This document shows, piece after piece, positions 22,301 to 35,400 of a DNA stretch of 52,346 bases; the first letter of the stretch is position 1, and the number at the start of each line of letters is the position of its first letter. Position numbers and translations under genes: made by a program. Below the pieces are notes generated by a model. The model ran no database searches. It was not told the DNA's origin and saw nothing but the letters and a program-made list of their open reading frames with translations. Source of the stretch: a virus; IMG/VR virus record IMGVR_UViG_3300008267_000113, positions 1 to 52,346 of that record; one strand, written 5' to 3'.

Positions 22301-25300
22301 CAACTCTTCTCTAAGCTCATTAATTTCTTCTAGAACAGCATCATTAGATGATAGAGCAGATAATTGTGTAAAGATTCTATTTCTATCATCAAAATATCTT
22401 TGAGAAGTTTTACGGACAGTATTTTTCTCTATCCATTCTTCCATACTTGTATCATACTCTTCACTACCTCTACCATACTTAGTAGCAACAAGATCTTCAA
22501 AATGAAGATATGCACTTTCAAATGCGCCTTCTCTAGGCTTCCATTCATGGAACTTTTTACTTAGTTTATTATACTCCTGCAATCTTTTAGCAACAGCATA
22601 ATCATCTGAGTCTATAGGTTTTGGTGTACCATCAGAATATGTAAAAGAAGACAATTGCTTAAGTTCTTTAAGCTTTTCTCTACTTAGAGTAATATTATTA
22701 AGAAGCTCCTCCGGATCAGTAATCTCTCCGTTATAGGCCCTTAATTCACCTATAATTTTTTCTCTTTCTAAGAAAGCCGTTTTACCAATCTCATCATTAA
22801 ACATATTATACAATTCGTAGTATTCATCTGTATACCTACGATTCATATATTTCTTTTCAAATGCTGCTAGATCAGTGATAGCATTGATAAGCTCTTTGTT
22901 ATTATCATTAGAGTTATTTTCATTTACTTTATCATGCGCTGCAGATAATCTATCTTTAAGATCTCTATAATCTTTTTGGTAGTTTCTGAATGGAGTTAAG
23001 AACTTCCATACAAGCTTTGGTTTACTATCTTCTTTATTAGTAGATACAGCATCTAGAAACCATAGGTCTTTACCCATAGTCATTCTTTGATAAGCTGTTT
23101 TATAACCAGCAGCACTTGCTAAGCCATCAATAGAGTCAATGAAATTGTTAAAGCTACTTTGTATTTCAGCATACATTTCTGAATATCTATCTTTAACATA
23201 AGAAGCAAATCCAAATACTACTGGATCTTGGTTATACATATAACCTTCTAAGAAACTATTAAGAGCATGTGCATCTCCAAGTTCACCTTCAATTAGTTTC
23301 TTTACAGTTTCTGGTGTAAGTCTTACTTCATTGTACTCTTCTTCATATCTATCAATTAAAGACTGAGGAGCATTTTTAGCTTTAAGCTTTGTTCTTATTC
23401 TCTCATAGTATGCTTCAATATTATCATTCAGAGGCTTTAGTTGAGTGTTTATTAGGTCGGCAACACCTTCGCTATAGATATCATCTGTATATCTTTTACC
23501 TCTTTGCAGGTTATTTCTTGCCTCACTAATCAATGAGAACAGAGCATTATCTGGAGTTAGATTATCTCTATATACTTCGCTGTCAGCTACTTGTTGGATA
23601 TAATCCAAGAATGAAAGCCAGTCTACAATAAACTTGTTAAGATTAGAGGCTCTTAATAAAGCCTGCTTATCATCAATTTCTTCAGTAGCTATCTTTCTAA
23701 GCTGACCCACAGCCTTCTTACCCATATTATTAAGCTTTTCTAAGCTATTATATAGGGCTAAAGCATGGTTTGTAAGATATTCTATTTCTTCTTCATCAGT
23801 CTTAAATGATACCTCACCGGAAATATTATATTCTCTTAGATAACTAAGTACTTCACTTAAGTCTGATTTTTTAAGTTTGTTTTCAAACAACTGTTTTACT
23901 TCAGTATACTTAGTAGCTTCCATTATCTTTCTCTGTCTGAGGAAGGTTTTAGAAAACTCACGGGTAATTTTATTCATGTCTGACTGCTCTAATGTTAGCA
24001 GGTCATCCATTACTTGCTGTTTTATATCTCTAGCAAATGCTATAACATCTTCTTGATTAAGTACTTCTGTGTTGATTTTAAACTTCTCAGAATTAAGCAT
24101 TTCAGCCAATTGATCCAAAGTAGTATCAACGTCAAGTTTCTCAATAGATATTTTTTGACCTTTTAATAGTCTGCGGAACATCTGCTTGACAGCAAATAGC
24201 AAATCCTTAATAAACTTGGCAAATCCTGTACTTTTTGCTTTGTTGTTATATTTAAGATTTGCCGCTTTAGATATGGCAAATACTATAACCTCTTCTTTAA
24301 AACGATCAGAACCTTCCTTTAACTCAGGATAGGTTCTTTTTACAGCATTGATTAGTTCTCTTCCTTCCGGTGTGCTGGCTACTTGATTATATAAATTATT
24401 AAACAAGGTGTTGTTAGACAATGCTATAGATCTAACAATAGGGTGAGCAAACTCGTGGAATACTATCTCAGTAGTCATTCTATCAGCAATAAAGTATACT
24501 TTATCACCTACATAGAAAGCTGCTTCATTTTTATAAGGAATACCGGCATCTTGAATTATCTGAGCTGCTTGTTCCTCAGTAACCATTTCAACACTAAGAC
24601 CTTCTATATTATTAGCAAGGAGTGCAGCTAGCTTATTGGCAATTTCATTTCCTCTGTCTTTCTTATTAGTTTCTTCATTAACAAGTAAAGGCTCTGTAAG
24701 AGCAGTATACTTGTTATTGTAATTACCTAATTCTTTGAAGAATGCAACATTAGCTTCTTCAGAATTTATATCAGAGCTTTCTATTTTTGATTGTGTTTCA
24801 GAAAATGAAAAATATCTGTAACCTTTTGATGTAAATTTATACTTATCATTTATAAAAGGATCAAAGTAGATAAGATCACTAATATCTTTTGAACGCCCCA
24901 TAGCTATTTTAGCTTCAAAGATTTGTTTCCAATCTTTCCAATAATTATCAAAAATCTCAGGGTAGTTACCTTCTGCAGTTCTTAAAAAGAAATCTAATAC
25001 ATATCTTTTAGGTAAAATTTTACCATTATCTGAAGGTTTAAAAAACATACTAGCTCCTGTACCATCAGCATTTTTTACAAGCACAGTTTCTGTTGGATGT
25101 TCTATATAACCAGATATAGTTACAGATTCACCTTTTTTATGATCTTTTCCAATAAATGTAGCACCTAATGTCCAAGAAGGAAACATGTCTTGTACATTTC
25201 TATACCAAGCTTGTTCTTCTAAAAATGGAATTATCTCTTTGGTGAATTGCTTACGTCTCTCAGCATTTTTTAATTCTAACCCACGAGTTGTAATCCACTC

Positions 25301-26434
25301 ATAAAACTTTTTAGCATTCTGTTCTTTTCTAAATGTTTCAAGAGTAATAACACCGTCAATATCATGAAGATCTTCATTTACATCACGCCACAAATTACCA
25401 TATTTTCTGATTACTTGTGATCCTGAAAGTTTAAAATTGACATAAGGATTTTCTACTAACCTTAAAATAAGAGACTTAGCAAATTGATCTTTTTCTAATG
25501 TCTTATCATAATCTTTTAATTCAAGTTCAGTACCATCAGCTTTAAAAAGCTTACCATCTTTCTCATACACACCACGAATAAACTTACTATAGTCTTTTTT
25601 ATAAACATTATCAACAATGTCTAACAGAAGATTATTAAGCTTTTCTTGATTATATGTATCAAACTTTTTTACACCTAGAATATGTTCTCTAATCCAATTG
25701 TAAAGTTTGTTCCAGATAGACAAAAGTTTACCTTCTACATAAGGATTTTTGAATCCTTTTTTAGCAAAAAACTTAGCATCTAAATCAGGATTATCAAAAG
25801 TGACTTCAGGACTAATATCTTTTTGAAAATTACCAACTAAACCTTGTTTTATAAACTCAACTATTACTTGTCTATGAGCCCAGTTATTTCTGTTTTTAAA
25901 CAGATCTTCTGATTCAATTACTTCATCATCCATTGTAAAAGATGGTTCACCTAATCTTTTAAAAGGAGCAAACTTGTTATAGTAATAATCGTATTTATCC
26001 CAACTTGATATATTATACCAAAGGTCTTTTCCCAATTTAGATTTTTGACCAAGAAAAGTATAGGCAATATATGCAACTACTTCTGGTACTGTCTCTAGAT
26101 TTCGGTCTTCTTTTATTGCTAAATACTTTTGTAAGACATCAAATGCAGCTAATGGTGACCCAGTAAGTGACCTTAAAGTAGTAACAATTTCCTCAGGTTG
26201 CTCAACTACATTAATTTTAAGACCTTTAACAAAATCTAATAGAAGATCATCAAGTTGTTTATTAAAAGGGATAGGTTTAGAATTTTCTGTTTTGGATTTA
26301 CTAATTTTCTGTTGCACTTCTTTAGGAGTACGGATATCTCCATACTCCATAAAGTCACGCATAGCTTCAAATTCACCTACAGCTTCTGATAAAGCTTTCC
26401 ATTCAGGACTTATTCTATTAGGGCAACTATTCAT
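19376..26434 (-). CDS. Giant virion protein with HExxH zincin motif (2352 aa)
   Basis: A 2352-residue protein, the last large gene of the virion operon. It begins CPNRISPEWKALSEAVGEFE, a start I associate with giant crAss-like virion proteins. A zincin metallopeptidase motif HEFAH lies at residues 660-664, with candidate third ligands E714/E715 in FKEEVIVF. The middle is mostly long charged helices with coiled-coil character. Near the C-terminus are hydrophobic stretches (FFAFNLPSTLKNTFGF, MLVVLQEILVKLFFGF) that may contact membrane. It starts five bases after the RNA-polymerase gene and probably belongs to the injected cargo. The protease could process neighbouring giant proteins or a host protein, which is inferred. 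Confidence 0.75.
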   Translation of the reverse strand: MNSCPNRISPEWKALSEAVGEFEAMRDFMEYGDIRTPKEVQQKISKSKTENSKPIPFNKQLDDLLLDFVKGLKINVVEQPEEIVTTLRSLTGSPLAAFDVLQKYLAIKEDRNLETVPEVVAYIAYTFLGQKSKLGKDLWYNISSWDKYDYYYNKFAPFKRLGEPSFTMDDEVIESEDLFKNRNNWAHRQVIVEFIKQGLVGNFQKDISPEVTFDNPDLDAKFFAKKGFKNPYVEGKLLSIWNKLYNWIREHILGVKKFDTYNQEKLNNLLLDIVDNVYKKDYSKFIRGVYEKDGKLFKADGTELELKDYDKTLEKDQFAKSLILRLVENPYVNFKLSGSQVIRKYGNLWRDVNEDLHDIDGVITLETFRKEQNAKKFYEWITTRGLELKNAERRKQFTKEIIPFLEEQAWYRNVQDMFPSWTLGATFIGKDHKKGESVTISGYIEHPTETVLVKNADGTGASMFFKPSDNGKILPKRYVLDFFLRTAEGNYPEIFDNYWKDWKQIFEAKIAMGRSKDISDLIYFDPFINDKYKFTSKGYRYFSFSETQSKIESSDINSEEANVAFFKELGNYNNKYTALTEPLLVNEETNKKDRGNEIANKLAALLANNIEGLSVEMVTEEQAAQIIQDAGIPYKNEAAFYVGDKVYFIADRMTTEIVFHEFAHPIVRSIALSNNTLFNNLYNQVASTPEGRELINAVKRTYPELKEGSDRFKEEVIVFAISKAANLKYNNKAKSTGFAKFIKDLLFAVKQMFRRLLKGQKISIEKLDVDTTLDQLAEMLNSEKFKINTEVLNQEDVIAFARDIKQQVMDDLLTLEQSDMNKITREFSKTFLRQRKIMEATKYTEVKQLFENKLKKSDLSEVLSYLREYNISGEVSFKTDEEEIEYLTNHALALYNSLEKLNNMGKKAVGQLRKIATEEIDDKQALLRASNLNKFIVDWLSFLDYIQQVADSEVYRDNLTPDNALFSLISEARNNLQRGKRYTDDIYSEGVADLINTQLKPLNDNIEAYYERIRTKLKAKNAPQSLIDRYEEEYNEVRLTPETVKKLIEGELGDAHALNSFLEGYMYNQDPVVFGFASYVKDRYSEMYAEIQSSFNNFIDSIDGLASAAGYKTAYQRMTMGKDLWFLDAVSTNKEDSKPKLVWKFLTPFRNYQKDYRDLKDRLSAAHDKVNENNSNDNNKELINAITDLAAFEKKYMNRRYTDEYYELYNMFNDEIGKTAFLEREKIIGELRAYNGEITDPEELLNNITLSREKLKELKQLSSFTYSDGTPKPIDSDDYAVAKRLQEYNKLSKKFHEWKPREGAFESAYLHFEDLVATKYGRGSEEYDTSMEEWIEKNTVRKTSQRYFDDRNRIFTQLSALSSNDAVLEEINELREELNSYIAPYKDQNYIPIGSDIPPAVVKRIKEIEEELKELRKSSSTAPKGMTKAEYGVYKLYNETLDAYKIGAGAAPSADLTLQYEVIIERLAQSKLSQEDIDKSLEISQLYYELDLITKKSVSQNYLDTLNSFIQSTPKMLDYIQKNLNISEFSESDVNDLLLREPDMINMAVLFKMNPDFADWILKNHSTYTNQAGLNTYSPLSIWTYSRPASSDYYEQTIIFDNEGNEIKRIDGVPTAEYTYRTVKDFYVDDAGNEVKLKTERKTILDCFNEGLSIENATVDMLGNFLPKINNTDRTYINEDYFNLEKNDPAKFKLLNKLIQEHLNFQTKLPYDSRLDLEAPRYGQEDYEIFTTTRQNPLSVWAGKVKRFFSTAADDLEEGLNPTYMNASNTTDLLNDAYAKVPITGKYDLPSEQVSMDVLRGMTRYMQSGIKQKTLIDMLPTAQALRSILQDPGRNEEALKRKLKGFTAVVNLSTGYLYPKNSQQMSIRAKAINAFIEREFEGKTQTGFTKNMGGLNKFVNGIFGLSSTSFFAFNLPSTLKNTFGFKHQAMIQAAGGKYFTVGDYLKGSMWANATSFEISMQLYKTTSRSLNVQLVEMMDPLQGRLMKKITQGVGTTRSLFKDTATLGFSTNVRQWTELNDSLSIFGAMLTKTLVEQTMPDGTVNKIKYSDAWEVVDGKVQLKEGVDAEWAPTGAKYKNFIKTVHGLINNIAGAYSQFESPEAGRYLLFRVIANMKTYFTRMFMDRWQYRYRNGKFLPRYDANLNDVSKGFYIDFLQTMAMMFKTRGKSLAYMTPDQIVSLKKVSMDTIMLVVLQEILVKLFFGFDPDDEDRFEKLRKKSGPLPTPFTSDSEDPFHMDGWISNHLLNLAMQTRAENEAWIPWPGMGLDDYLGLIKMESISVKSTMDYYQNIFTYLIDYATDDPSGRYKRDVGPYNWQQEESSKIVNQLMKVMSISGTTVEPIILVRNLQKRDK

Positions 26435-26439
26435 TTTAC

Positions 26440-29400
26440 TTAACTATAAAAGCATTGACGTAATTTTTCTTTAACCATCTCATCTGTAATAGGTTGGCTA
26501 CTTAAAACTGTTTCACTATAGCTCTTCTTATTTACAGTTTTGTACATAGGATTGATATAGCCAAACTCCTTATACAGGCGCTCAGACAAATATACAAAAC
26601 TATCTAGGGCTACTGGATCTTTGGTTATCTTACTTTCAGCATGATCAGTAAATTCATTTCTACCATATCCTAAGAAAGCTTGACCATGACCCTTTAGATT
26701 AAAGATAATGGTTTTCTTCTCATCATCTCTAAGAGATTTCAACTTTTCAATCCAAGCATCAATTCTCTTGATATTATTAGCATGTTGCTGTGGATCAGAG
26801 TCTCTAAACAGTTCTTCTGGACCCATTACAACTGCAACCGGTTTTGTTATAAGACCTACAGCTTGTTCTTTACTTAACTCACTCTTAGCCAGCATACTTC
26901 CAAAAAGAGTAGTTCCATTATAACCATTCTTTCTAGCACCTGTATTAACAGGTAGATACTTTGTAGAGTATGGCTGTAGACTGTCATCAAAAGCAAATAC
27001 TAGGTTATTATTAGCTTTACTTTTAGAAGTAATGTACTTAACCAATGTTTCTGATTTAGCAGCCGGATGTATATCATAAAGATTAACATTAGGATCATAG
27101 TATGAAGAGCCCATGCTTGCAGCTTTTGGAAGTGGTGCTTCTAGATTTTCATCAGATTCCCCTAAAGAATAATCTTTCATGTACAAAGCTGTAAACAACT
27201 TAGCCTCAACCTCTTCTTCCTCTAAACCAAACTCATTGCTTTTTTCTTTAGCATACAGATTATTAAATTTAGTTTTATAGGTATCTATAAAGTCTTTTGA
27301 TGCATCTAGCTTTTTAATAGCCAAGGCAGATGCCTCACTTAACATCTCACTATAAACTTTTGTAGATATCAATCTTGATAGGCTGTATCTATTTTTAGAC
27401 CCTTGACCTGCTTGGAAGAAAGCAAAGAAAGGAAACGCTGCAAAGATTTTACTAATTCTAGCATTTTCAAAAGGGTCTTCCACTTTCATTATACGAGGAT
27501 CAGCAAGTCTTTCTAGTTCATCATGATAGATGTTTACTTCATCTGCAGTTAGTTTGATTTCTGAAAGCTTTAGATTTCTTACTCCTCTAATATTAGTAAA
27601 CAGCAATGAGCTAAGTACTTTATAATCAGTAAGTAAGTTCTTATGATCCATTGTCAACTTATCTACTTGTGTAGCATATGAGTTAACATCTTTGAACATA
27701 AATTGGACATTAAGATTATTTAGCAAAGCCAAATCTCTTATGTAATCTTCATAAGCTCTTCTACCAACAATCTTTTCAAAATTAGCTGCATTGCTATAAT
27801 CATCTAGTATTCCAGAAATAAGAATAGCATTCTTTCTTTCTTCAAAGTCAGGAGTATTTTTATAGTTATCATAAGGAACTGTAGCTCTTAAAGTCTCTCT
27901 TTCATATACAAATCTGTAATACTTAGCTTTCTTTTCAGCTTCTGTATTACCATGTAAGTACATTGGGCTTACAGGAGATAATGCCTGTTTTAACCAATAA
28001 TTTTCTGAAGAGTATAGATCTTCTTTGACATGATCATTTAGAGCTCTTTCATCAACATAAAGAGTGTTTCCTTCTACAAAAGCACCTCTCTCTAGATCTA
28101 GAACTTTTTTAACTTCAAAGTCAATTCCTAAATTATTATAAGGAGCTTTTGGGTCAAATCTGTTAGGATCTATTAACCAGCTTTGGAACACATAATTTGT
28201 AAAGTCATTTCTGATAGCATTTGTAAGTGCTTCTGTATCTTTGAATATATGACCATACTTTTCTGTAAAGGCATCCGGATAAATATTAGTCATCTCATCT
28301 ATAAGCTTATTTAGAGAAGGATGATCTCTTAAAATAAACATTCCTCCAATAAGATTTATTATCTCATCATGAATCTTAAATGCACCAATTGGTGATTCCT
28401 TTTCAAGCTTTTCTAATATTTCATTTGGGAACCTGTTATCAGTTTTAAGTGCAAGAGTTTTTGCTAAAGATTCTCTTACAGACCTTAGTGTTGAAGATCT
28501 TTGAGTATCAAAGTTCATAGAAAGTTTGACTTGGGTAGTGGCACTAGACATCTCTTCAAGTTCTATAAAATGAAGTAATACCTGTAAATCTTGAAGTTTA
28601 GTAGAAGAGCCATCTAAAGTTTTCTTAAGAGTATTAGCACTAAAGTCTGGAGCAGATGTTTCATACTCACCTGTGTTATTAAGAAAGGTTGGTACAAACT
28701 CAGTATAAATAGTTTTCTTAATATAGTTAGAGTCAAACTTACTACCTAATATCTTTCCTTTTTCTGTTACTACATAAGGTTCAAAATAATTATTATAAAA
28801 ATCTTCTGGAAGAAGTTCTTTAATCATTCTAGATCTTGTTTCAACCCTATACATGTTAGGACTTGAAGGTTCTCTATTAAGAGGTTTAGCAAAAGTACTT
28901 TTAGCTTTTCTTTGTTCTTCTACATACTTTCTAACAATAGGCTGTGCTGCAAAATAGATAGCCTGTTCTAATGGCACGCCTGCCTGTACCATAAATAGCA
29001 AAGTAGGGCTGACTTCTTTATTACCATTAATATCAAAAATCCAAGCATCTTTAGCAACGTCAACCCAACCATTCATCATTTGGCTGATTAGAGTTGAAAT
29101 TCTATACTTACCTTCTACATCATAGATATTAGACAATGATATAACATCTTCATCATTAATGCTAATGGTGTTATGAGGCATTCTGATTTGTTGGATGATG
29201 TCATATGGGTTTTTCTTAGAACCTATTTCTGCAGTTCTTACCATGTAAGCACCAACCCTGTTAAACAGAGTGTTATAAGTATTATCAACAGCACCAAGAC
29301 CTAGGGTCTTTTTACCAATGTTATTTGAAGACTGTTTGTATCTATTATAACCTAGCTCATAAATTCTGGTTCCAGAAATAATATCCTCTCTTCCAGTAGT

Positions 29401-32400
29401 AAAGTTTTTGTATGCATCATAGTCTCTTGTATACTTAGAGATATCATCAGCAATAGTTTTTACATATTCTGTACTGTTAGGAGTAATAAGATCTGAGAAG
29501 TTCTGCTCCATAGACAAAATATCTACAAGACTAAAGAGCAAATCATTTTCAATACCTTTTGCTGAAGCACTAGATATTTCTAAAGTAAGATTATCAATTC
29601 TATCTTGAATAGGATTTACAAGATCATTTTTATAATCTCTAAACTCTTTAGAAGCTGTAGAATATAGCTCTTCCAATTCTAATGATAGCTCATTAAGTTC
29701 TACATATAGGCTTGGATCTGGTTGTTCCTGGCGCTCAAAGGCATCCTGGAGATTATTCTTAGCATTTCTAATAGCATCTTTGTATTGTTTAACAGTATCC
29801 TCAAAGTCGCTTTTTAACTCATCAGGAAACTCATTCATCTTGTCTTGAGTGTAGTCAATAACATTTTGAAAAGCTTCCTCTCTTTGTCTGTATAAATCAA
29901 ATAGTTGTTGGTAGGCTGTCTCTTTATCAACAGTATCTTCACTTCCTTCTTTATATTTAACTAAAGAAATACCTTTAGAAGTCTTTACAAGACTAGGGAA
30001 CATCATGAATAGCTTATCAATGTCAAAGTCAGATCCTGCCTTTGCTACAATTTCTCTTGGTAGGATAATCATATTACCCGCAGCCTCTGGCAAGAACTCA
30101 TAAACTTCAGCAAATTCCATATTATTAAGACCTTGTACAGGAATACGTACACCGGCCATAGTAACAAGCTTTCTGTTATCACCTTCATTAAGCCATGCCT
30201 CATCTTTGATAAGCATGTTAAGAGCTTGCAATCTAGTGCGGCCTGTCTTAGCTTTCATCAATATAGTTACCTCTTTAAGCTTCAGTAGTTTCTTGAAATC
30301 TCCTTGAAGAGCAATTTTAACTTTCATTCCTCTAACAATGCCATCAGGACCTAATTCATAGGTAGGTAATCCTACATCATCATAAATTCTGTTTTCTTCT
30401 GCAGTAGCTTTTCTAATATTAGCTTTTTCAAATCCTGCTCCAGAAACTTGAACTAAAGCTTCACCGTTTATTTTCTGTTTAACAACTCTCTTATTTACAA
30501 TAGCAACAAGCAGTTTTTCAATTGTTTCTGCAGATGGGTGAATACTCAAGTCATAAACTAATGAGTTACTAAATTCACTAAACTTAATAAAGTCAATTTC
30601 ATGCTCAGCAAGGTCTTGTCTTTCAAGTTCTTTTTTTATAAAGTCAATTAACTTTTGAGACATAACAAGCTTTCCATCTTTAAAATGCAAAGCCATTTCT
30701 TTTTTGAGCTCTTTTATTTTAAAGTCAATATGCTTTTTAATAAGACTTTCATAAGCTATAAGCTTATTATAGTTAGGATCCTTTAGCTTTTCAGATTCAC
30801 TTAAACTTTCCCAGAGTTCTTTTTTCTCTTTTTCTGGCAAGTCATTTCTAAAACTAGTAGGTACACCTTGCTCCATAAGACCTTCCTCTACAAGTTTTCT
30901 TAACTGTGTTGAGAAAAGAATTGTGCCCTTAAATTTATCATGAACTTCTGTTTGATCTTTAAAGTAATCAATAAAGATCTCATTGTTTGTAAATTTAAAG
31001 CCCGGTTGAGCAAAAGCTACCTCATTAGATGCTCTGCTATTATCTAGATAGAACTGATCAACTACACCATTACTAGTAATAGTATTAACTTTAGATGCTG
31101 ATTGGAACAAAGCATAATCAATGTTTTGCTCAACCATTCTATTATGAAGAATTTCTAGATTACTACCCTCAATAACATTTGGGATAAGAGGCATCAAAGA
31201 AAACTTATGGAAACCCACAACAGGTAAACCATTGGTTTTCAATGGACCATAGTATTGCATCTTCTTTACAGGGAAGAACTTCAATACAGTAGCAGTATCT
31301 ACTTTCTCATTTCTTAGGATTCTTCTATACAATTGTTCCTGAGGAGGTGACCATTTACCAAGACTCATAAGCATGGCTCTGTATGAATCAAAAGAAATCC
31401 ATCCTTGACCATCCCCTTCTTTCATCTTACCATACTCAGAGAAAAGCTTATTGATATTAGATTCAAATACATCTCTTTTCTCTTCATACTTATCACCAAG
31501 TCTTTTTCTTTCAGCTTTGATAACAGCATCTTTATAGTGATCCATTAGAGATGATTTACTCTTAGTATCTTGTAGAACAGCAGTATTCATTGTTCTCTTA
31601 AATACTTTAGCTCCGTTTTTATTATATCCGGACTTACTAAACCATTCACTATCTGCATAACTATATTTAGAAGCTACGTTATTTAGCATATTAAGCATAG
31701 CATTGTCAGTACGCATAATCTCCCCAGTAGCTGCAAATGCTGCATTTCTCTTATGATACTCTTCTTTTTTAAGATTATAAAGAGCTACATCACCATAAAA
31801 CAGATTACCTGTTTCATGCTTATGAATCCAGTCATTCAGTACAAATGATCTAAAGATGGCCTCATCAAGATAGTTTTCATTTTCTTTTTCATAAAGACTC
31901 AAAGGGAGTTCTTCAGAGTTTAAGAAAAGATCTCTAACGGATTTCATAAGCTTTTGATTTTTTTGCAAACCAAACTTAGCTCCATCCTTTTTAAACTCAC
32001 CTACAATGTTGTTGAAGTATGCTAGTATATCAGCTTCAATGTCTCTTCTTAAATTTGTACCCTTTGCACTATTGATCTTTTCTAGGAAGTTTTCTGAAAT
32101 GAATTTTCCTTTTTCAAGCTTAGCTTTAGTTTTTGGGCTAAGAATATCTTTAAAGGTTACAAACTTATCACCTATATTTTTATACAGGTCATCTCCAACA
32201 GTAACTAATCCAGCCTCATCACCGTTTCTTAGCTTAACCATTCTTTGAATTTCTGAATCTAAGAAGGTCATAAAGTGTGACAATGTCTCAAGATTACCTG
32301 CAGTTAGATCAATGTCTTTGTCACTATTGTACTGAGCAAACTTAAATATGTTTACATAGTTCTTTTTACCACTAGGAAATACTATTTTATACAAATAAGC

Positions 32401-35400
32401 TGAAGACTTATCTGAGTGCTGAGTTGTAGCAGGAGTTCCATATATAAGTGTAGTATAGAAGTTCTGCAAAAGGTTTGTAATCTCATCTGCATCAGAGGTA
32501 GCAATACCAATGTTTGCAAACTCATTATCTATAGTTACAGAAACACCACTAGAGTTAATCAACTCAATTTTAGCAAAGGTCTCTCTACCACCTGGAGTCT
32601 CTTGTTTAATTTTAGCACCTAGGTTTTCACCAAATAAAGCCTTTAAGATCAGGTTATTACGCATTGCTGGATTTCTTTCATAATCCAAATGTGACATTTT
32701 AGGGTCACTAATAAGCTCATTATACCCTTTTGCAGCATTAAGTGAATTAATCTGAACAGTGAATGTTCCATTTTTAGAGAACTCAAACTGACCATCTCCA
32801 CTTGCATTGTACACCATACCGGTGCCATACAAGTCAGAGTATCTACTCTCAAGAGCTAAGAGCTCTTTATAAGAGTTGTCCTCAGTCTTACCATCAATTT
32901 TAATATTGATAAGATCCTTTATACTATTGATAAAGATCTTCTTGTCTTTATTATTATTGTTTATATGGTTAAGTCTTGTCCACAGTCCATTTACTAATAC
33001 ACGCAGATTAGTTCTAAGAGCATTCTGAATTTCAGGTACTGCAGATACATCCATACCAAGACTTCTTAAAAAGTCTATAGGCTTAGTTTTATAGGAGTCT
33101 TTAAAGTCTTTGAGAACTTCTGAAACATTAAGATAGTTACTTGTAAAGCTTGTCTTGCCTTCACCTCTATCTACTTTCTTAGTTACAATGTACTTTCTCT
33201 CACCCTCTTTATAAGGACGGCTGAAGTTTACTTCCCATGCTTTAGCAATTCTATTAAGATCTCCTTGGGCTTTTCCAGGCTTAGGTTCTAGAATATAATT
33301 ACCATTATCATCCATTTGGAAGTTAACAGTAAGTTGAATCAAAGGAATTCTGGTAGCTGTAAAGGTCTGTGTAAAGTTTGTCCACAAAGCATTTTGAGCT
33401 ATGCTCTCAGCTGTAAGATCATTCTCTATACCGGTTTGAGCATCAGGATTACCTAGCTTTTCTAAAAGATGTTGCATTACTTTATCTTTTGAAGCTTGGA
33501 GTTTTTTGTAGATATCTTCTACACCCATGCTTCCAGACAAAGCTTTTTGAATCTTATTCCAGCTTACATCAAAATCATTAAGCTGTGGGAAACCAAAGTC
33601 ATCATACTGAAGCTTTCCACCCTCATATTTATATAGACTTCTAATAGTATAAAGGACTTCTTTGGCTGCCAGTTCTCTCATGGAAATTTCATTTCCTGAT
33701 TTATGGCTATAACCATCTTTGTCTTTTACAGTCTTAGAATCCGGATCTTCTTCCTCTAAGTTATTAATAAGGTCATATGTTTCATCAAACTGTAGATACT
33801 TAGACTTTTTCAAGTGGAACCCTAGAATACCAGAGTCTTTTTGAATTGCACTAATTACATCATCTTGAGTAAGTTCTTGACCTAATGTAGAAGCAGGAGC
33901 AAAGTTAGTAATAGCAAGTTCTAGTGTCTTAACTGACTTATAGAGCTTTTCATACCCTACATCATCAGTAGACATATTAACAAGCTTATCAGAAAGGTCT
34001 GTGTACTTAGTTACAAACTCAGCAATTACTTCATTGTAAGCTGCAGTTCTTCTTGCAGGATCTGAGAACAGACTTGCCGCATAACTAACACCGTGCTCTT
34101 TAGATACTTTATCTACTATTTGTGAGAATACAGCATCAATAGCATTAACTATTTTCATAGCCTGTGCATAACCCATCTCATCAAGAAGATCTTGCTCATC
34201 CGGATTAACAGCTTTAATTTTATCTAGCTTAGTAAACTCAGAGTTTTCAAGCCCATAAGGAATAGGATTAATATCACCAAGACGTAGTTTAGTATATACT
34301 TCTTCTAGAAGGTTACTAACTTTTTCATCATTGTAGATGGTGTCATTGCTAATATTAAATACAGCCTTTAGGAAATCTAGTATATTTTTAAAGATAGATT
34401 TCTTTACAGGTTCTTTATCTGCACCTTTAAACTTACCGCCATTAAGCATAAACTGTCTAAAGTCTTCAGCTAGATATTCTTCTAGTTGCTTAGATGTAGC
34501 ATCCTTAAAAGTAACAGTAGTTCCATCAAATGCTTTGAAAGTACCTGACTTATTAGAAAGCTCTTTGTAAAGTTTTTTACGTTGAGCTTCTGTAAGAAAC
34601 ATCTGAGTAAAGGCATGCCATGCCTCATGGTACAAATCTGCAAAGTTTGACCCTTTGTAAAGTACAATACCTGCTCTAGAAAGTACAATACCTGCTCTAG
34701 AAAAAGTAGCAATAGAGTTAGGGTTCTCTGTATTAATAATGTTAAACATTACCTCATATGGAACAAATCGACTCATAGGATGGCTGTCATACCATTCTTT
34801 AGCAGCATTAATTTGTTCTTCTGTAACAGACTCATTAATAATACCTTGACCTTTAAGTTTATTTAAAGTGTCTTTATCATTAATCTTTTTTATCTCTCTA
34901 GAAGCAGCACTAGGTTTATTAAAAGTTTTAGCTTGGAATACAGGTTTTGGTGTTACAGGACTAGCTTCAGATTTTGCAGATTTAGATATATTACCAGAAA
35001 CATTATCAAATCCAAACTCCTCTTGAAGTCTTTGATTTAGATAAGCAAATGTTTGTGGAGCTTTTGTAGCAAGTGCTGCTAATCCGGTACCAAATCCTCC
35101 TTTAGGCAATACAATAGTTTTACCTTCTTTAGCTGCTTTTTCTTTTGCTTTTTTAATATCAGAATCTATAACTGCTTTGTTATCAGCAAGTTGATCATCT
35201 GACATAAATGCTTCTGGGGTATTCTTAGGTAATAATTTTGTAGAGATACCCACAGCATTAGGTTCATCTCTAATAATAGCTTGACCACCTTTACCAGTTC
35301 TAGTATTGTTATCTCCAAACAGAAAAAGTTTATTAGGATTCGCCCTAAGTAGTTTAACAGTATAATTTTCAGAGATTACTTCTATAGCAAGATTATTTGT

